The notes: a model not told the origin generated them from the sequence alone. DNA of 13,809 nucleotides from Treponema sp. (GCA_016297805.1 JAEDFX010000063.1:1-13809), one strand, 5' to 3'; positions 1-6,164 are shown, numbered from the stretch's first letter. Program-made: numbers and translations.

Positions 1-49
1 TACGCCGATGATACTGCTCTTTAGCGGGAAAGTAGGAAGCTGCCAGGCT
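1..49 (+). rRNA. rrf: 5S ribosomal RNA, 3' end (partial)
   Basis: The first bases carry the conserved 3' portion of bacterial 5S rRNA: CGCCGATGATACTG, then a helix IV hairpin (CTGCT at 14-18, loop CTTT, AGCGG at 23-27), then GGGAAAGTAGGAAGCTGCCAGGC. This lines up with the E. coli 5S end (CGCCGATGGTAGTG ... GAGAGTAGGGAACTGCCAGGC). The 3' strand of helix I, GCCAGGC, is present at 42-48; its 5' partner lies outside the window. A seven-T run follows at 49-55. The gene is therefore truncated by the window edge, not broken, and probably closes a 23S-5S operon. The exact mature 3' end (48-50) is uncertain. Confidence 0.9.
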
Positions 50-55
50 TTTTTT
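39..55 (+). terminator. Terminator of the 5S/rRNA operon
   Basis: The 3' strand of 5S helix I (GCCAGGC, 42-48) is followed directly by seven T residues (49-55). In many bacteria helix I plus such a T-run serves as the operon terminator. The pairing 5' strand is outside the window, so the stem is inferred. The T-run merges into a perfect 16-base palindrome (TTTTATTTAAATAAAA, 52-67). Confidence 0.5.
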
Positions 56-89
56 ATTTAAATAAAATCATTAAACTGAATTGAGAAAT

Positions 90-178
90 CCCGCTGAAGA
101 GCAGTGCTGCTCTGTGCGGGAAAGTAGCACTATATTTTTTGGCTTCATCGAATATTGTGCGCTGCCAGGCTTTTTTTT
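90..178 (+). pseudogene. Rearranged remnant of a second 5S rRNA 3' end
   Basis: This segment repeats pieces of the upstream 5S tail in a scrambled order. CTGCTCTGTGCGGGAAAGTAG (107-127) matches CTGCTCTTTAGCGGGAAAGTAG (14-35), and GCTGCCAGGC plus eight Ts (161-178) matches 39-55. Just before the direct copy, 90-104 is an inverted copy of 14-28 with one mismatch. Together the inverted and direct copies form a hairpin: CCCGC/GCGGG outside and AGAGCAG/CTGCTCT inside (90-120). About 31 extra bases separate GTAG from GCTGCCAGGC, and these contain their own inverted repeat (127-136 with 151-160). Similarity continues past the T-run (TTTAAAT at 57-63 and 181-187), which suggests tandem duplication followed by rearrangement. 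No 5' half of a 5S gene is present, so it cannot make a normal 5S rRNA. A transcribed small structured RNA is possible but unsupported. Confidence 0.6.
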
Positions 179-185
179 GTTTAAA

Positions 186-215
186 TTATTTTTAATTCTT
201 CTGAATTAAAAATAA
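186..215. repeat. A+T-only-type perfect 13-bp hairpin upstream of the HAD gene
   Basis: Bases 186-198 (TTATTTTTAATTC) and 203-215 (GAATTAAAAATAA) are perfect reverse complements around the four-base loop TTCT. The hairpin ends six bases before the GAGG ribosome binding site (221-224) of the gene starting at 231. It has no following T-run, so it is not a typical terminator on the plus strand. It could be a leader hairpin, an operator or a relic of the 5S duplication next to it. Confidence 0.5.
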
Positions 216-230
216 ATGTTGAGGTTACGT

Positions 231-863
231 ATGTTTGATGGAATTATTTTTGATGTTGATGGGACAATTTGGAATACAACTACTATTGTTGCTCATGCCT
301 GGAATAAAGCTATTGAACAGTTATTTCCTGATCAATCTTATGTAACAGCAGAAATATTGCGGAAACAGTTTGGTAAGCCTATGAATGTTATAGCTGATAA
401 TCTTTTCCCATCTCTTTCTGTTTCTGAAAAAGAAAAATTGATGGAACAATGTTGTATAAATGAGCATGTTGAAATCGAAAAAAATGAAACAAATATTACT
501 TATGACGGTGTTGTGGAAGGAATAAAATCTTTATCAGAAAAATATCCTTTGTTTATTGTAAGCAATTGCCAATCTGGCTACATTGAATTAGTAATGCGAA
601 AAAATCAAATAGAAAGTTATATTTCTGATTTTGAATGTTACGGTGATACTGGAAAAGGTAAAGATGAAAATATAACTCTTCTTTTAAAAAGAAATCACCT
701 TGAGAATCCTGTTTATGTTGGCGATACTCAAGGTGATTATGAAGCTTGTAAGAAAGCTGGTGTACCATTTATCTGGGCTTCTTATGGTTTTGGATACCCA
801 GAAGATGATGCTTATTATAATAAAATTAAAACATTCAGTGATTTGTTAAAAATGTTATTGTAA
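231..863 (+). CDS. HAD-superfamily phosphatase (subfamily IA, phosphoglycolate-phosphatase-like)
   Basis: Predicted cytoplasmic phosphomonoesterase of 210 residues. All four HAD motifs are visible: motif I IIFDVDGT (nucleophile D8, acid/base D10), motif II serine S111 in IVSNCQ, motif III lysine in GKGK (K142 or K144), and motif IV YVGDTQGDYEA (D165, D169). Residues about 15-90 form the helical cap typical of subfamily IA, and the length is normal. I chose ATG 231 over the in-frame ATG at 216 because GAGG (221-224) sits six bases before 231, the HAD motif then begins at residue 5 as usual, and the 216 start would fall directly against the 186-215 hairpin with no ribosome binding site. The gene stands alone and converges on the antiporter gene, overlapping it by 9 bases. 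The substrate cannot be told from sequence; phosphoglycolate or another small sugar or nucleotide phosphate is plausible. Confidence 0.85.
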   Translation: MFDGIIFDVDGTIWNTTTIVAHAWNKAIEQLFPDQSYVTAEILRKQFGKPMNVIADNLFPSLSVSEKEKLMEQCCINEHVEIEKNETNITYDGVVEGIKSLSEKYPLFIVSNCQSGYIELVMRKNQIESYISDFECYGDTGKGKDENITLLLKRNHLENPVYVGDTQGDYEACKKAGVPFIWASYGFGYPEDDAYYNKIKTFSDLLKMLL

Positions 864-890
864 TTCTTTTTTATCAGTGAATGCTTTTTT
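832..890. terminator. Probable bidirectional terminator inside overlapping gene ends
   Basis: CATTCAGTGAT (832-842) and ATCAGTGAATG (873-883) pair in 10 of 11 positions. On the plus strand the stem is followed at once by CTTTTTT (884-890); on the minus strand it is followed by TTTTAATTTTA (complement of 831-821). It could thus stop both the HAD gene and the antiporter gene, although each arm lies in or beside the coding end of the opposing gene. The 30-base loop is long, which lowers confidence. Confidence 0.45.
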
Positions 891-2090
891 CAATAATATT
901 GGAACTAACATTGATGATACGATAATCAGCAGGATAACTGCTGTGAAGTATTTTGAGTCAATCAATCCTGTTGAAAGTCCTTTTGTTGCAACAATCAATG
1001 CAACTTCACCTCTTACCATCATACCCAATCCAATTTGATATGATTCTTTCCAGTTGAATCCAAGAATTTTTGAAATTCCTGAACATCCTATTATTTTTGA
1101 AATACATCCAACAATTACGAATGAAATTGCAAAAAGTAAAAGACTTGAATCTAAGCCGGAAAGGTTAGTTTTTAATCCAATACTTGCAAAGAAAATAGGA
1201 CTAAATAACATGTATGCATTAATATCAATTTTTGATTCCATATAGGAAGCATCACTTAAACTGCATAAAACAATTCCAGCTATATATGCACCTGTAATAT
1301 CTGCAATTCCAAAGAATTCTTCTGCACAGTATGCAAAAATAAAAGCTACACCAAGAGCGTAAATAGGTATACGTCTTGATCGTGGATGTCTTTTGTCATA
1401 CCAACGGAATAGTCTGTATACTAAAAATCCTGCAATTATGGCACAAGCAAAAAATGCTATTGTTTTTAGTATGATTCCCAAGTATCCACCTTTACCTGAA
1501 CTTACTCCTAAAACAATTGTGAGTACTATGATTCCAATAACATCATCAATAATAGCTGCACTGATAATAGTCTGACCTACGTCAGTTTTTATTTTTCCGA
1601 ATTCTTTTAAAACTGCTACTGAGATACTTACTGATGTTGCTGTCAAAATTGTTCCCACAAAAACACATCTGAAGAAATTCTCTGTACCCCAACCATCAAA
1701 TCCCCAGAAGCATAGAGCCATGATTGTACCCATAACAAGTGGAACAAAAACACCACAACAGGCTATTAATGTTGCTTTTACTCCGGATTTTACAAGGGAT
1801 TTAAGATTAGTACTTAATCCTGCAGAGAACATAATTAAAATAACACCAATTTCAGACATATATGAAATGAACTGATTTGCTTCTGCGTAAATGATGTTTG
1901 GTTCTGTTCCACCAAAATTATGGAACCATGGGATAAATCTAAGGAGAAGACCAGCAATAATCATTCCAGCAACTTGTGGAATGCCCGCCTTTTTAGCAAG
2001 AACACCAAAGTATTTTGCAATAATGACAATTACTCCGACAGAAAGTAAAATCTGAAGAATAATTTCTGTATTAGGTAAAGTCAACGACAT
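855..2090 (-). CDS. Cation:proton antiporter, CPA2 (KefB/NapA-like) membrane domain
   Basis: A 411-residue integral membrane protein predicted to exchange Na+ or K+ for protons across the inner membrane. It is hydrophobic almost throughout, with about 12-13 membrane segments. CPA2 hallmarks are present: the unwound-helix sequence TATSVSISVAVL (150-161), the paired ion-binding aspartates D182-D183 in AAIIDDVIGII, the GIADITGAYIAGI stretch (261-273), and the conserved basic residue R360 in MMVRGEVALIVA. It lacks the cytosolic RCK/TrkA-N domain of full KefB/KefC, so nucleotide or glutathione gating is not expected. Start ATG 2090 is preceded on the minus strand by AGAGG (2102-2098) at 7 bases. 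The gene is monocistronic and its 3' end overlaps the HAD gene. The DD pair suggests electrogenic exchange by analogy with NhaA/NapA; the cation is undetermined. Confidence 0.88.
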   Translation of the reverse strand: MSLTLPNTEIILQILLSVGVIVIIAKYFGVLAKKAGIPQVAGMIIAGLLLRFIPWFHNFGGTEPNIIYAEANQFISYMSEIGVILIMFSAGLSTNLKSLVKSGVKATLIACCGVFVPLVMGTIMALCFWGFDGWGTENFFRCVFVGTILTATSVSISVAVLKEFGKIKTDVGQTIISAAIIDDVIGIIVLTIVLGVSSGKGGYLGIILKTIAFFACAIIAGFLVYRLFRWYDKRHPRSRRIPIYALGVAFIFAYCAEEFFGIADITGAYIAGIVLCSLSDASYMESKIDINAYMLFSPIFFASIGLKTNLSGLDSSLLLFAISFVIVGCISKIIGCSGISKILGFNWKESYQIGLGMMVRGEVALIVATKGLSTGLIDSKYFTAVILLIIVSSMLVPILLKKAFTDKKELQ

Positions 2091-2122
2091 TTTTTAACCT
2101 CTGATATAAATTTTTGAAATGA

Positions 2123-2128
2123 ATTATA
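2123..2128 (-). promoter_or_regulatory. Possible -10 element of the antiporter gene
   Basis: On the minus strand 2128-2123 reads TATAAT, about 33 bases before the ATG at 2090 and upstream of the AGAGG ribosome binding site. At 17 bases spacing the -35 position reads TACACA, a weak match. This is offered as a candidate only, because the whole interval is A+T rich. Confidence 0.3.
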
Positions 2129-2144
2129 TATTTTTTTTTCAAAC

Positions 2145-2190
2145 TTGTGTATATATCTATTTTTTTTTATAATCAACTTGTTAAGAGGGG
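2145..2190 (+). promoter_or_regulatory. Promoter and strong RBS of the TTG-start lipoprotein gene
   Basis: TTGTGT (2145-2150) and TATAAT (2168-2173) are separated by exactly 17 bases, a good sigma-70-type promoter. The expected transcript start is near 2180. AAGAGGGG (2183-2190) is an extended Shine-Dalgarno sequence eight bases before the TTG at 2199. The strong ribosome binding site supports the non-ATG start. Confidence 0.55.
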
Positions 2191-2198
2191 TATAATAA

Positions 2199-3224
2199 TT
2201 GAAAAAAATTGTAAAAATCTGTTTATTATCTATATTTATTACTTTAATTTCATCTTGTGCTACAAGTATTAATGTAAAGGTGTTAAGACCTGCAGAACTG
2301 GATTTAAATGGGGCAAAAACAATTTCTGTTCTTCCAATTAAACCATATGAATATTATGAATTAAGAGAAGATGCTACAGGAATAGATATTTTTGTTGGCG
2401 TTTTCTTCCAGATTTTTGATCGAGTTGGAACTGAAGAAAAAAAATGTATTGATAAACTTCAATATGAAATTGAAAGGGGGTTAATGGACTCTCCATATAT
2501 TGACCTGGTCAGTTCTTCTGCTGTTTCTTCTGCTATAAAAAATGGTACATCGAATCCCGCTGATGTTTATTTAACAGGAGAAGTTGTAAATTTTGAAGTT
2601 TATGACGACCATATTGATAGAAGGGTAAAAGTAAAGGATGGAGATGGAGATAGAAAAGCAGAATATGAATATGTTCGTGAATATTCACGTAATGCAAAAC
2701 TTTATTTACGTTATCAAATTGTAGACAGCTATTCTGGAAAAGTTATTTCATATAATCGTGTAGAAATGAGAAATTCTTCTGGATATTATTCTCACCCAAG
2801 TGATTTGCCTTCTGCATATAGTATGCTTGAATATGAATTGACAAGAGCAGCACGAAAGATTTTAAGAGAACTTCAACCTTATACAGTAACTAAATCTATT
2901 TCTTTATTAAAAGATAAGACTAAGAATGAAGATTTTAAATATGCTGATAAGCTTGCTAAAGATGGATACATAAAGGAAAGTTACGATGCCTTCTCATCTC
3001 TTTATAAAGCTACCGAAATGCTGGAAGCTGGATATAATGCTGCAAAATTAATGGAAGCAATGGGAAATCTTTCTGAGGCTGAAAAATTAATGGCAAATCT
3101 ATATAAAAAATATCCTGTTTCTGAAGTAAAAACAGGACTTTATGATATTCAAAATGAAATAAATCAGGCAAAAAAACTTAAATCACAAACTGAAAGCTCT
3201 GATGTGCTTGATGTAGATTTTTAA
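2199..3224 (+). CDS. Predicted lipoprotein with C-terminal TPR-like helices, unknown function
   Basis: A 341-residue exported lipoprotein. The N-terminus is a lipoprotein signal peptide: KK at 2-3, a hydrophobic core, and a lipobox ending ISSC with acylated Cys20. This supports the TTG start, since no ATG lies between it and the signal peptide. Residues about 25-230 form a mixed alpha/beta domain (KTISVLPIKPYEY at 40-52; DVYLTGEVVNFEVYD at 122-136; LYLRYQIVDSYSGKVISYN at 168-186). Its layout, with a variable surface loop and a conserved '-GEV-' strand, recalls the CsgG/DUF6340-type periplasmic lipoproteins, but I cannot assign a family. Residues about 245-310 (KLAKDGYIKESYDAF, YNAAKLMEAMGN, EAEKLMANLYKKYP) look like one to two TPR repeats for protein contact. 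The gene stands alone, and its stop codon overlaps that of the next gene on the minus strand. Function unknown; an envelope role is inferred from localisation. Confidence 0.75.
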   Translation: MKKIVKICLLSIFITLISSCATSINVKVLRPAELDLNGAKTISVLPIKPYEYYELREDATGIDIFVGVFFQIFDRVGTEEKKCIDKLQYEIERGLMDSPYIDLVSSSAVSSAIKNGTSNPADVYLTGEVVNFEVYDDHIDRRVKVKDGDGDRKAEYEYVREYSRNAKLYLRYQIVDSYSGKVISYNRVEMRNSSGYYSHPSDLPSAYSMLEYELTRAARKILRELQPYTVTKSISLLKDKTKNEDFKYADKLAKDGYIKESYDAFSSLYKATEMLEAGYNAAKLMEAMGNLSEAEKLMANLYKKYPVSEVKTGLYDIQNEINQAKKLKSQTESSDVLDVDF

Positions 3225-3231
3225 TCTGCAT
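3211..3231. terminator. Hairpin over the shared stop codons of two convergent genes
   Basis: ATGTAGATT (3211-3219) pairs with AATCTGCAT (3223-3231), 9 bp including one G-T, around the loop TTT. The hairpin is centred on TTAA (3221-3224), which supplies the stop codons of both genes. There is no clear T-run on either side, so termination is plausible but weakly supported. Confidence 0.3.
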
Positions 3232-3883
3232 ATTTAATCCAACTTTCGTATAAGTCTTCTGGGGATGTGCAAAGTTTTGTTGTGATTCCCAGAGACTCTG
3301 CTGCATTACAGTTTTCTATTTTGTCATCAGTGAAGAATGCATCTTTTGCATCATAACCTTCTGCTTCAAGAATTAATTTAAAGAAATTTGTATCAGGTTT
3401 TGCTGCACCAATTTTATTTGAAGCGTAGGTCTGATCAAAATAGGAGTAATCACCTCGTTCAAGGTGGTTTTCCCAGTGACTTTGAATCGTATTTGTTCCA
3501 CATACAACTCTATGTTTTTTTCTTAATGCACTGATTAATTCTACAGTTCTAATATTTAATTGGGGATGAAAAAATAATCTGAATAAATCATGTTCAACAG
3601 TAGGAATATCCTGAAGATTTACTTCATTACTAAAGTGAATTGATGTATTTATTTTTAATATTCCATCTATAAGATTTCTCTGTAATTTTCCCACTCTGGA
3701 ATTGAATTCTTGCCAGAAGTCTATTGTATCAATTTTCCCTGTTTCCAATTCATGCCAAATATCTCTGTTTGAGTGACGACAAACATCAAAAAACATTTCT
3801 TTAGACATATTTAATTTCTTATATATATAATCCATCTGAAAAGTGGAGGTAACAACTCCACCCATATCAAAAATAAACAGCAT
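3221..3883 (-). CDS. HAD-superfamily phosphatase, YihX-like
   Basis: A 220-residue cytoplasmic HAD hydrolase that resembles E. coli YihX (alpha-D-glucose-1-phosphate phosphatase) along its length, from the opening MLFIFDMGGVV to the late ILEAEGYDAKDAFFTDD. Motif I is FDMGGVV: nucleophile D6 is present, but the usual second aspartate is G8, as in YihX (FDLGNV). Motif II is T130 (VCGTNT), motif III K162 (AAKPD), and motif IV the pair D186-D187 followed by N191 and N193. The cap is helical (about 15-100). The start ATG at 3883 has no Shine-Dalgarno sequence, but a minus-strand TATAAT ends six bases upstream, implying a leaderless mRNA. The gene is divergent from rlmI and convergent on the lipoprotein gene. 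A sugar-phosphate substrate is inferred from YihX only. Confidence 0.83.
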   Translation of the reverse strand: MLFIFDMGGVVTSTFQMDYIYKKLNMSKEMFFDVCRHSNRDIWHELETGKIDTIDFWQEFNSRVGKLQRNLIDGILKINTSIHFSNEVNLQDIPTVEHDLFRLFFHPQLNIRTVELISALRKKHRVVCGTNTIQSHWENHLERGDYSYFDQTYASNKIGAAKPDTNFFKLILEAEGYDAKDAFFTDDKIENCNAAESLGITTKLCTSPEDLYESWIKYAD

Positions 3884-3885
3884 AG

Positions 3886-3914
3886 TTTAATTATAGTTTA
3901 CTTTTTGGTATAAT
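3886..3914 (+). promoter_or_regulatory. Promoter of the rlmI-miaA operon (leaderless)
   Basis: TTTAAT (3886-3891) and TATAAT (3909-3914) are 17 bases apart. The -10 is of the extended type, with TGG immediately before it (3906-3908). It ends seven bases before ATG 3922, and no Shine-Dalgarno sequence exists, so a leaderless transcript is predicted. The -35 overlaps the -10 of the opposing promoter. Confidence 0.65.
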
Positions 3915-3918
3915 TCAA
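3890..3918 (-). promoter_or_regulatory. Promoter of the YihX-like gene (leaderless)
   Basis: On the minus strand TTGAAT (3918-3913) and TATAAT (3895-3890) are 17 bases apart. The -10 ends six bases before the ATG at 3883, so transcription should begin at or within a base or two of the start codon. It overlaps the opposing rlmI promoter almost completely. Confidence 0.65.
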
Positions 3919-3921
3919 ATT

Positions 3922-5184
3922 ATGAGTAGTAATAATTTTCCTAGAGTATTCTTGAAAAATAAAGAAGAAAAAGAAATCCAGCAGGGATATCCCTGGGTAT
4001 TTGATAATGAAATTTCACATATTAAGCATCGTCCTAATGAAAAATCTGAATGGAAGAATGAAAATCTTCCAGATTGTACTGTTCCTGATGGCTCAGCAGT
4101 TGAGGTTTATACAAAGGCTGGTGGTTTCTTAGGTACGGGTATTATAAACAGAAAGTCTAAAATAACTATTAGAATTATCAGTTCAGACCATGCAGATGTA
4201 GTTCTTGAAGATAGCAAAGCTTTCTGGGAGAAGAAAGTTGCTGCTGCCTATGATTTACGCCGTTCCTACTTCAGCGAATTGGATTCTTATCGTCTTATTT
4301 TTGGTGAAGCTGATTTAATTCCAGGCTTTATTTGTGAACGATTCTGTGATGAAGAAAACCGTATTTTCCTGGTTGTGCAGTTCCTGTCTCTTTCATGCGA
4401 AGTTTTCCGTGATGAAATTCTTGCTGCATTGAATAAAATCTGTGAGCCTGATGGTATTTATGAGCGTAGTGATTCTTCTGTTCGTGATAAGGAAGGATTG
4501 GAACAGATTTCAGGTTGGATTGGTGAAGAATTTGAAACAAAAATCACCATTATAGAGAATGGAATTAAGCTTGGTGTAGATTTTGCAAATGGACAGAAAA
4601 CTGGTTACTTCCTTGATCAGAAATTCAACCGTGTTGCTGCAGCACAATTCTGCAAAGGAAAACGTGTTCTTGATACATTTACACATACTGGTGCATTTGG
4701 TCTGAATGCTGTAAAAAATGGTGCCAGTGATGTTATTTCAGTTGATATTTCTCCTGAAGCAGTCCATATGGTAAATCATAATATTAAAATCAATCATGCT
4801 GAAAAACAAATGAAGGCTGTATGTGCTGATGTTTTTGATTTGTTAAAGAAATACGAAGCTGATGGAGAAAAATTTGATGTAATTATCCTTGATCCTCCTG
4901 CATTTACAAAATCTGCCAAAATGATTGAAAAGGCTTATGGTGGATACAAGGAAATTAATTTAAGAGCTATGAGATTGCTAAAAGAGGGTGGTATTCTGGT
5001 AACATGTTCATGTTCATACTTTATGGAAAGCCACATGTTCTGTGATATGATTATGCATGCCGCTATGGATAGCCACAAACGCGTTCAGATTCTTGAAAAA
5101 CGTGGTGCTGGCCCTGATCATCCTGTTCTTCTTGGCTATCCAAAATCGGAATATCTAAAATGTATAATCTGTAAGGTGCAATAA
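3922..5184 (+). CDS. rlmI: 23S rRNA (cytosine-C5)-methyltransferase, RlmI-like (PUA + SAM methyltransferase)
   Basis: A 420-residue SAM-dependent RNA methyltransferase of the RlmI family, which in E. coli makes m5C1962 in 23S rRNA. The N-terminal about 90 residues form a PUA-type RNA-binding domain (GYPWVFDNEI 22-31; DGSAVEVYTKAGGFLGTGIIN 56-76). A linking domain (100-215) contains GEADLIPGFICERF. The Rossmann methyltransferase carries the family signature GQKTGYFLDQKFNR (224-237), the SAM motif I LDTFTHTGAFGLNA (250-263), the acidic motif SVDIS (273-277), DPPAF (324-328) and the cysteine motif TCSCS (361-365) that supplies catalysis. Length is slightly above the usual about 396. The start has no Shine-Dalgarno sequence and follows the -10 by seven bases. 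It is first in an operon with miaA, 11 bases downstream, giving a two-gene RNA-modification unit. The exact target base is inferred. Confidence 0.88.
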   Translation: MSSNNFPRVFLKNKEEKEIQQGYPWVFDNEISHIKHRPNEKSEWKNENLPDCTVPDGSAVEVYTKAGGFLGTGIINRKSKITIRIISSDHADVVLEDSKAFWEKKVAAAYDLRRSYFSELDSYRLIFGEADLIPGFICERFCDEENRIFLVVQFLSLSCEVFRDEILAALNKICEPDGIYERSDSSVRDKEGLEQISGWIGEEFETKITIIENGIKLGVDFANGQKTGYFLDQKFNRVAAAQFCKGKRVLDTFTHTGAFGLNAVKNGASDVISVDISPEAVHMVNHNIKINHAEKQMKAVCADVFDLLKKYEADGEKFDVIILDPPAFTKSAKMIEKAYGGYKEINLRAMRLLKEGGILVTCSCSYFMESHMFCDMIMHAAMDSHKRVQILEKRGAGPDHPVLLGYPKSEYLKCIICKVQ

Positions 5185-5195
5185 AAGGGCATTCA

Positions 5196-6125
5196 ATGGC
5201 AAAATATAATTGTGTAATAGTATTAGGGCCTACTGCAGTAGGTAAGACTTCTATTGGTGTTGCAGTAGCTCACGGATTTAATGGAGAAATTATCTCTGCA
5301 GATTCTCGACAGACATACCGTCATCTTGATATTGGTTCTGGAAAAGATTTGAAGGAATATCAGGTAGATGGAATTCCAGTTCCTTATCATCTGATTGATA
5401 TAATTGATTTGCCTGCAGAATATACTGTTTACAATTATCAGCAGGATTTTTATAAAGCTTTTAGGGATATTCAGACAAGAGGAAAGCTTCCTGTTGTTGT
5501 AGGCGGAACAGGGATGTATCTTGATTCAATTGTACGGGATTATCAGCTTGTAAATCTTCCGGACAATCCTGAATTCCATGCTCAACTTGAAGCAACTCCT
5601 TTAGAGGAATTGGCTGCTCGCCTTCTGAAACTTCAACCTGATTTGCATGTAATGGCTGATCTTCAGGAAAAGGCTCGAGTAATTAAGGCTTTGGAAATTA
5701 TTGAGGCTAAAAAAGCTGGATATGATACAACCTCTGTAGACAGGCCGGAAATAAATCCTTTTATTATTGGAACAACTTTACCCCGTCCACAGATGTGGGA
5801 AAATATTCATAAAAGACTTGTAGAACGAATAGATGAAGGCATGCTGGATGAAGTTCAAGCTATTCATGATTCTGGAATAAGCTGGGAACGTCTTGAAAAA
5901 CTTGGTTTGGAATATAGATATTGTTCTGAATTTTTACAGGGAAAATTTTCTAGCAAAGAGGAAATGACTGAAAAACTTTTTATTGCAATTAGACAATTTG
6001 CAAAAAGACAGGAAACCTGGTTCAGAATGATGGAAAAAAAAGGTGTTGTTATAAACTGGCTGAAACCTGGAACTAAAGAAGATAGAATAAAAGAAGCATC
6101 AGAATTAATAAAAAATAACTTATAA
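5196..6125 (+). CDS. miaA: tRNA dimethylallyltransferase
   Basis: MiaA transfers a dimethylallyl group from DMAPP to N6 of A37 in tRNAs reading UNN codons, the first step toward ms2i6A. The protein has 309 residues, a normal length. The P-loop is GPTAVGKTS (11-19). SADSRQTYRHLDIGSGK (34-50) holds the catalytic aspartate D36 and the A37-recognition residues. YHLIDIIDLPAEYTVYNYQQDF (64-85) and VVGGTGMYL (101-109) follow, and RQFAKRQETWFR (266-277) is the conserved C-terminal tRNA-binding signature. The central helical insertion (about 115-195) fits the MiaA swapped domain. ATG 5196 has AAGGG (5185-5189) six bases upstream, directly after the rlmI stop, so translation is probably coupled to rlmI. 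The motif around IGSGKDLKEYQ differs from the classic IGTAKP form but keeps the key residues. Confidence 0.93.
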   Translation: MAKYNCVIVLGPTAVGKTSIGVAVAHGFNGEIISADSRQTYRHLDIGSGKDLKEYQVDGIPVPYHLIDIIDLPAEYTVYNYQQDFYKAFRDIQTRGKLPVVVGGTGMYLDSIVRDYQLVNLPDNPEFHAQLEATPLEELAARLLKLQPDLHVMADLQEKARVIKALEIIEAKKAGYDTTSVDRPEINPFIIGTTLPRPQMWENIHKRLVERIDEGMLDEVQAIHDSGISWERLEKLGLEYRYCSEFLQGKFSSKEEMTEKLFIAIRQFAKRQETWFRMMEKKGVVINWLKPGTKEDRIKEASELIKNNL

Positions 6126-6164
6126 GATGCTGGAGTAATTTTAATACAAATTCCCCAGCTTCTT
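6124..6164. terminator. Terminator between miaA and the small minus-strand gene
   Basis: AAGATGCTGG (6124-6133) and CCAGCTTCTT (6155-6164) pair at 9 of 10 positions; AATTT/AAATT (6137-6141/6148-6152) can extend the stem inside the 21-base loop. On the minus strand it is followed by ATAAGTTATTTTTTATT, a fair T-tract for the small gene. On the plus strand the tail (AAATGTTATTTATG) is weaker. It starts within the miaA stop codon. Confidence 0.5.

Noticed and set aside
23..178. Two repeats of GCGGGAAAGTAG and GCTGCCAGGC with a spacer, resembling a short CRISPR or repeat array.
   Set aside because: Both repeat parts match the 3' end of 5S rRNA, only two copies exist, and spacing is irregular.
216..230. 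Upstream ATG 216 as the start of the first HAD gene.
   Set aside because: It directly abuts the 186-215 hairpin and has no ribosome binding site, while ATG 231 has GAGG at six bases and gives the normal HAD N-terminus.
855..2090. Full KefB/KefC glutathione-gated potassium efflux system.
   Set aside because: The protein ends after the membrane domain; no TrkA-N/RCK domain or KefF/KefG-like partner gene is nearby.
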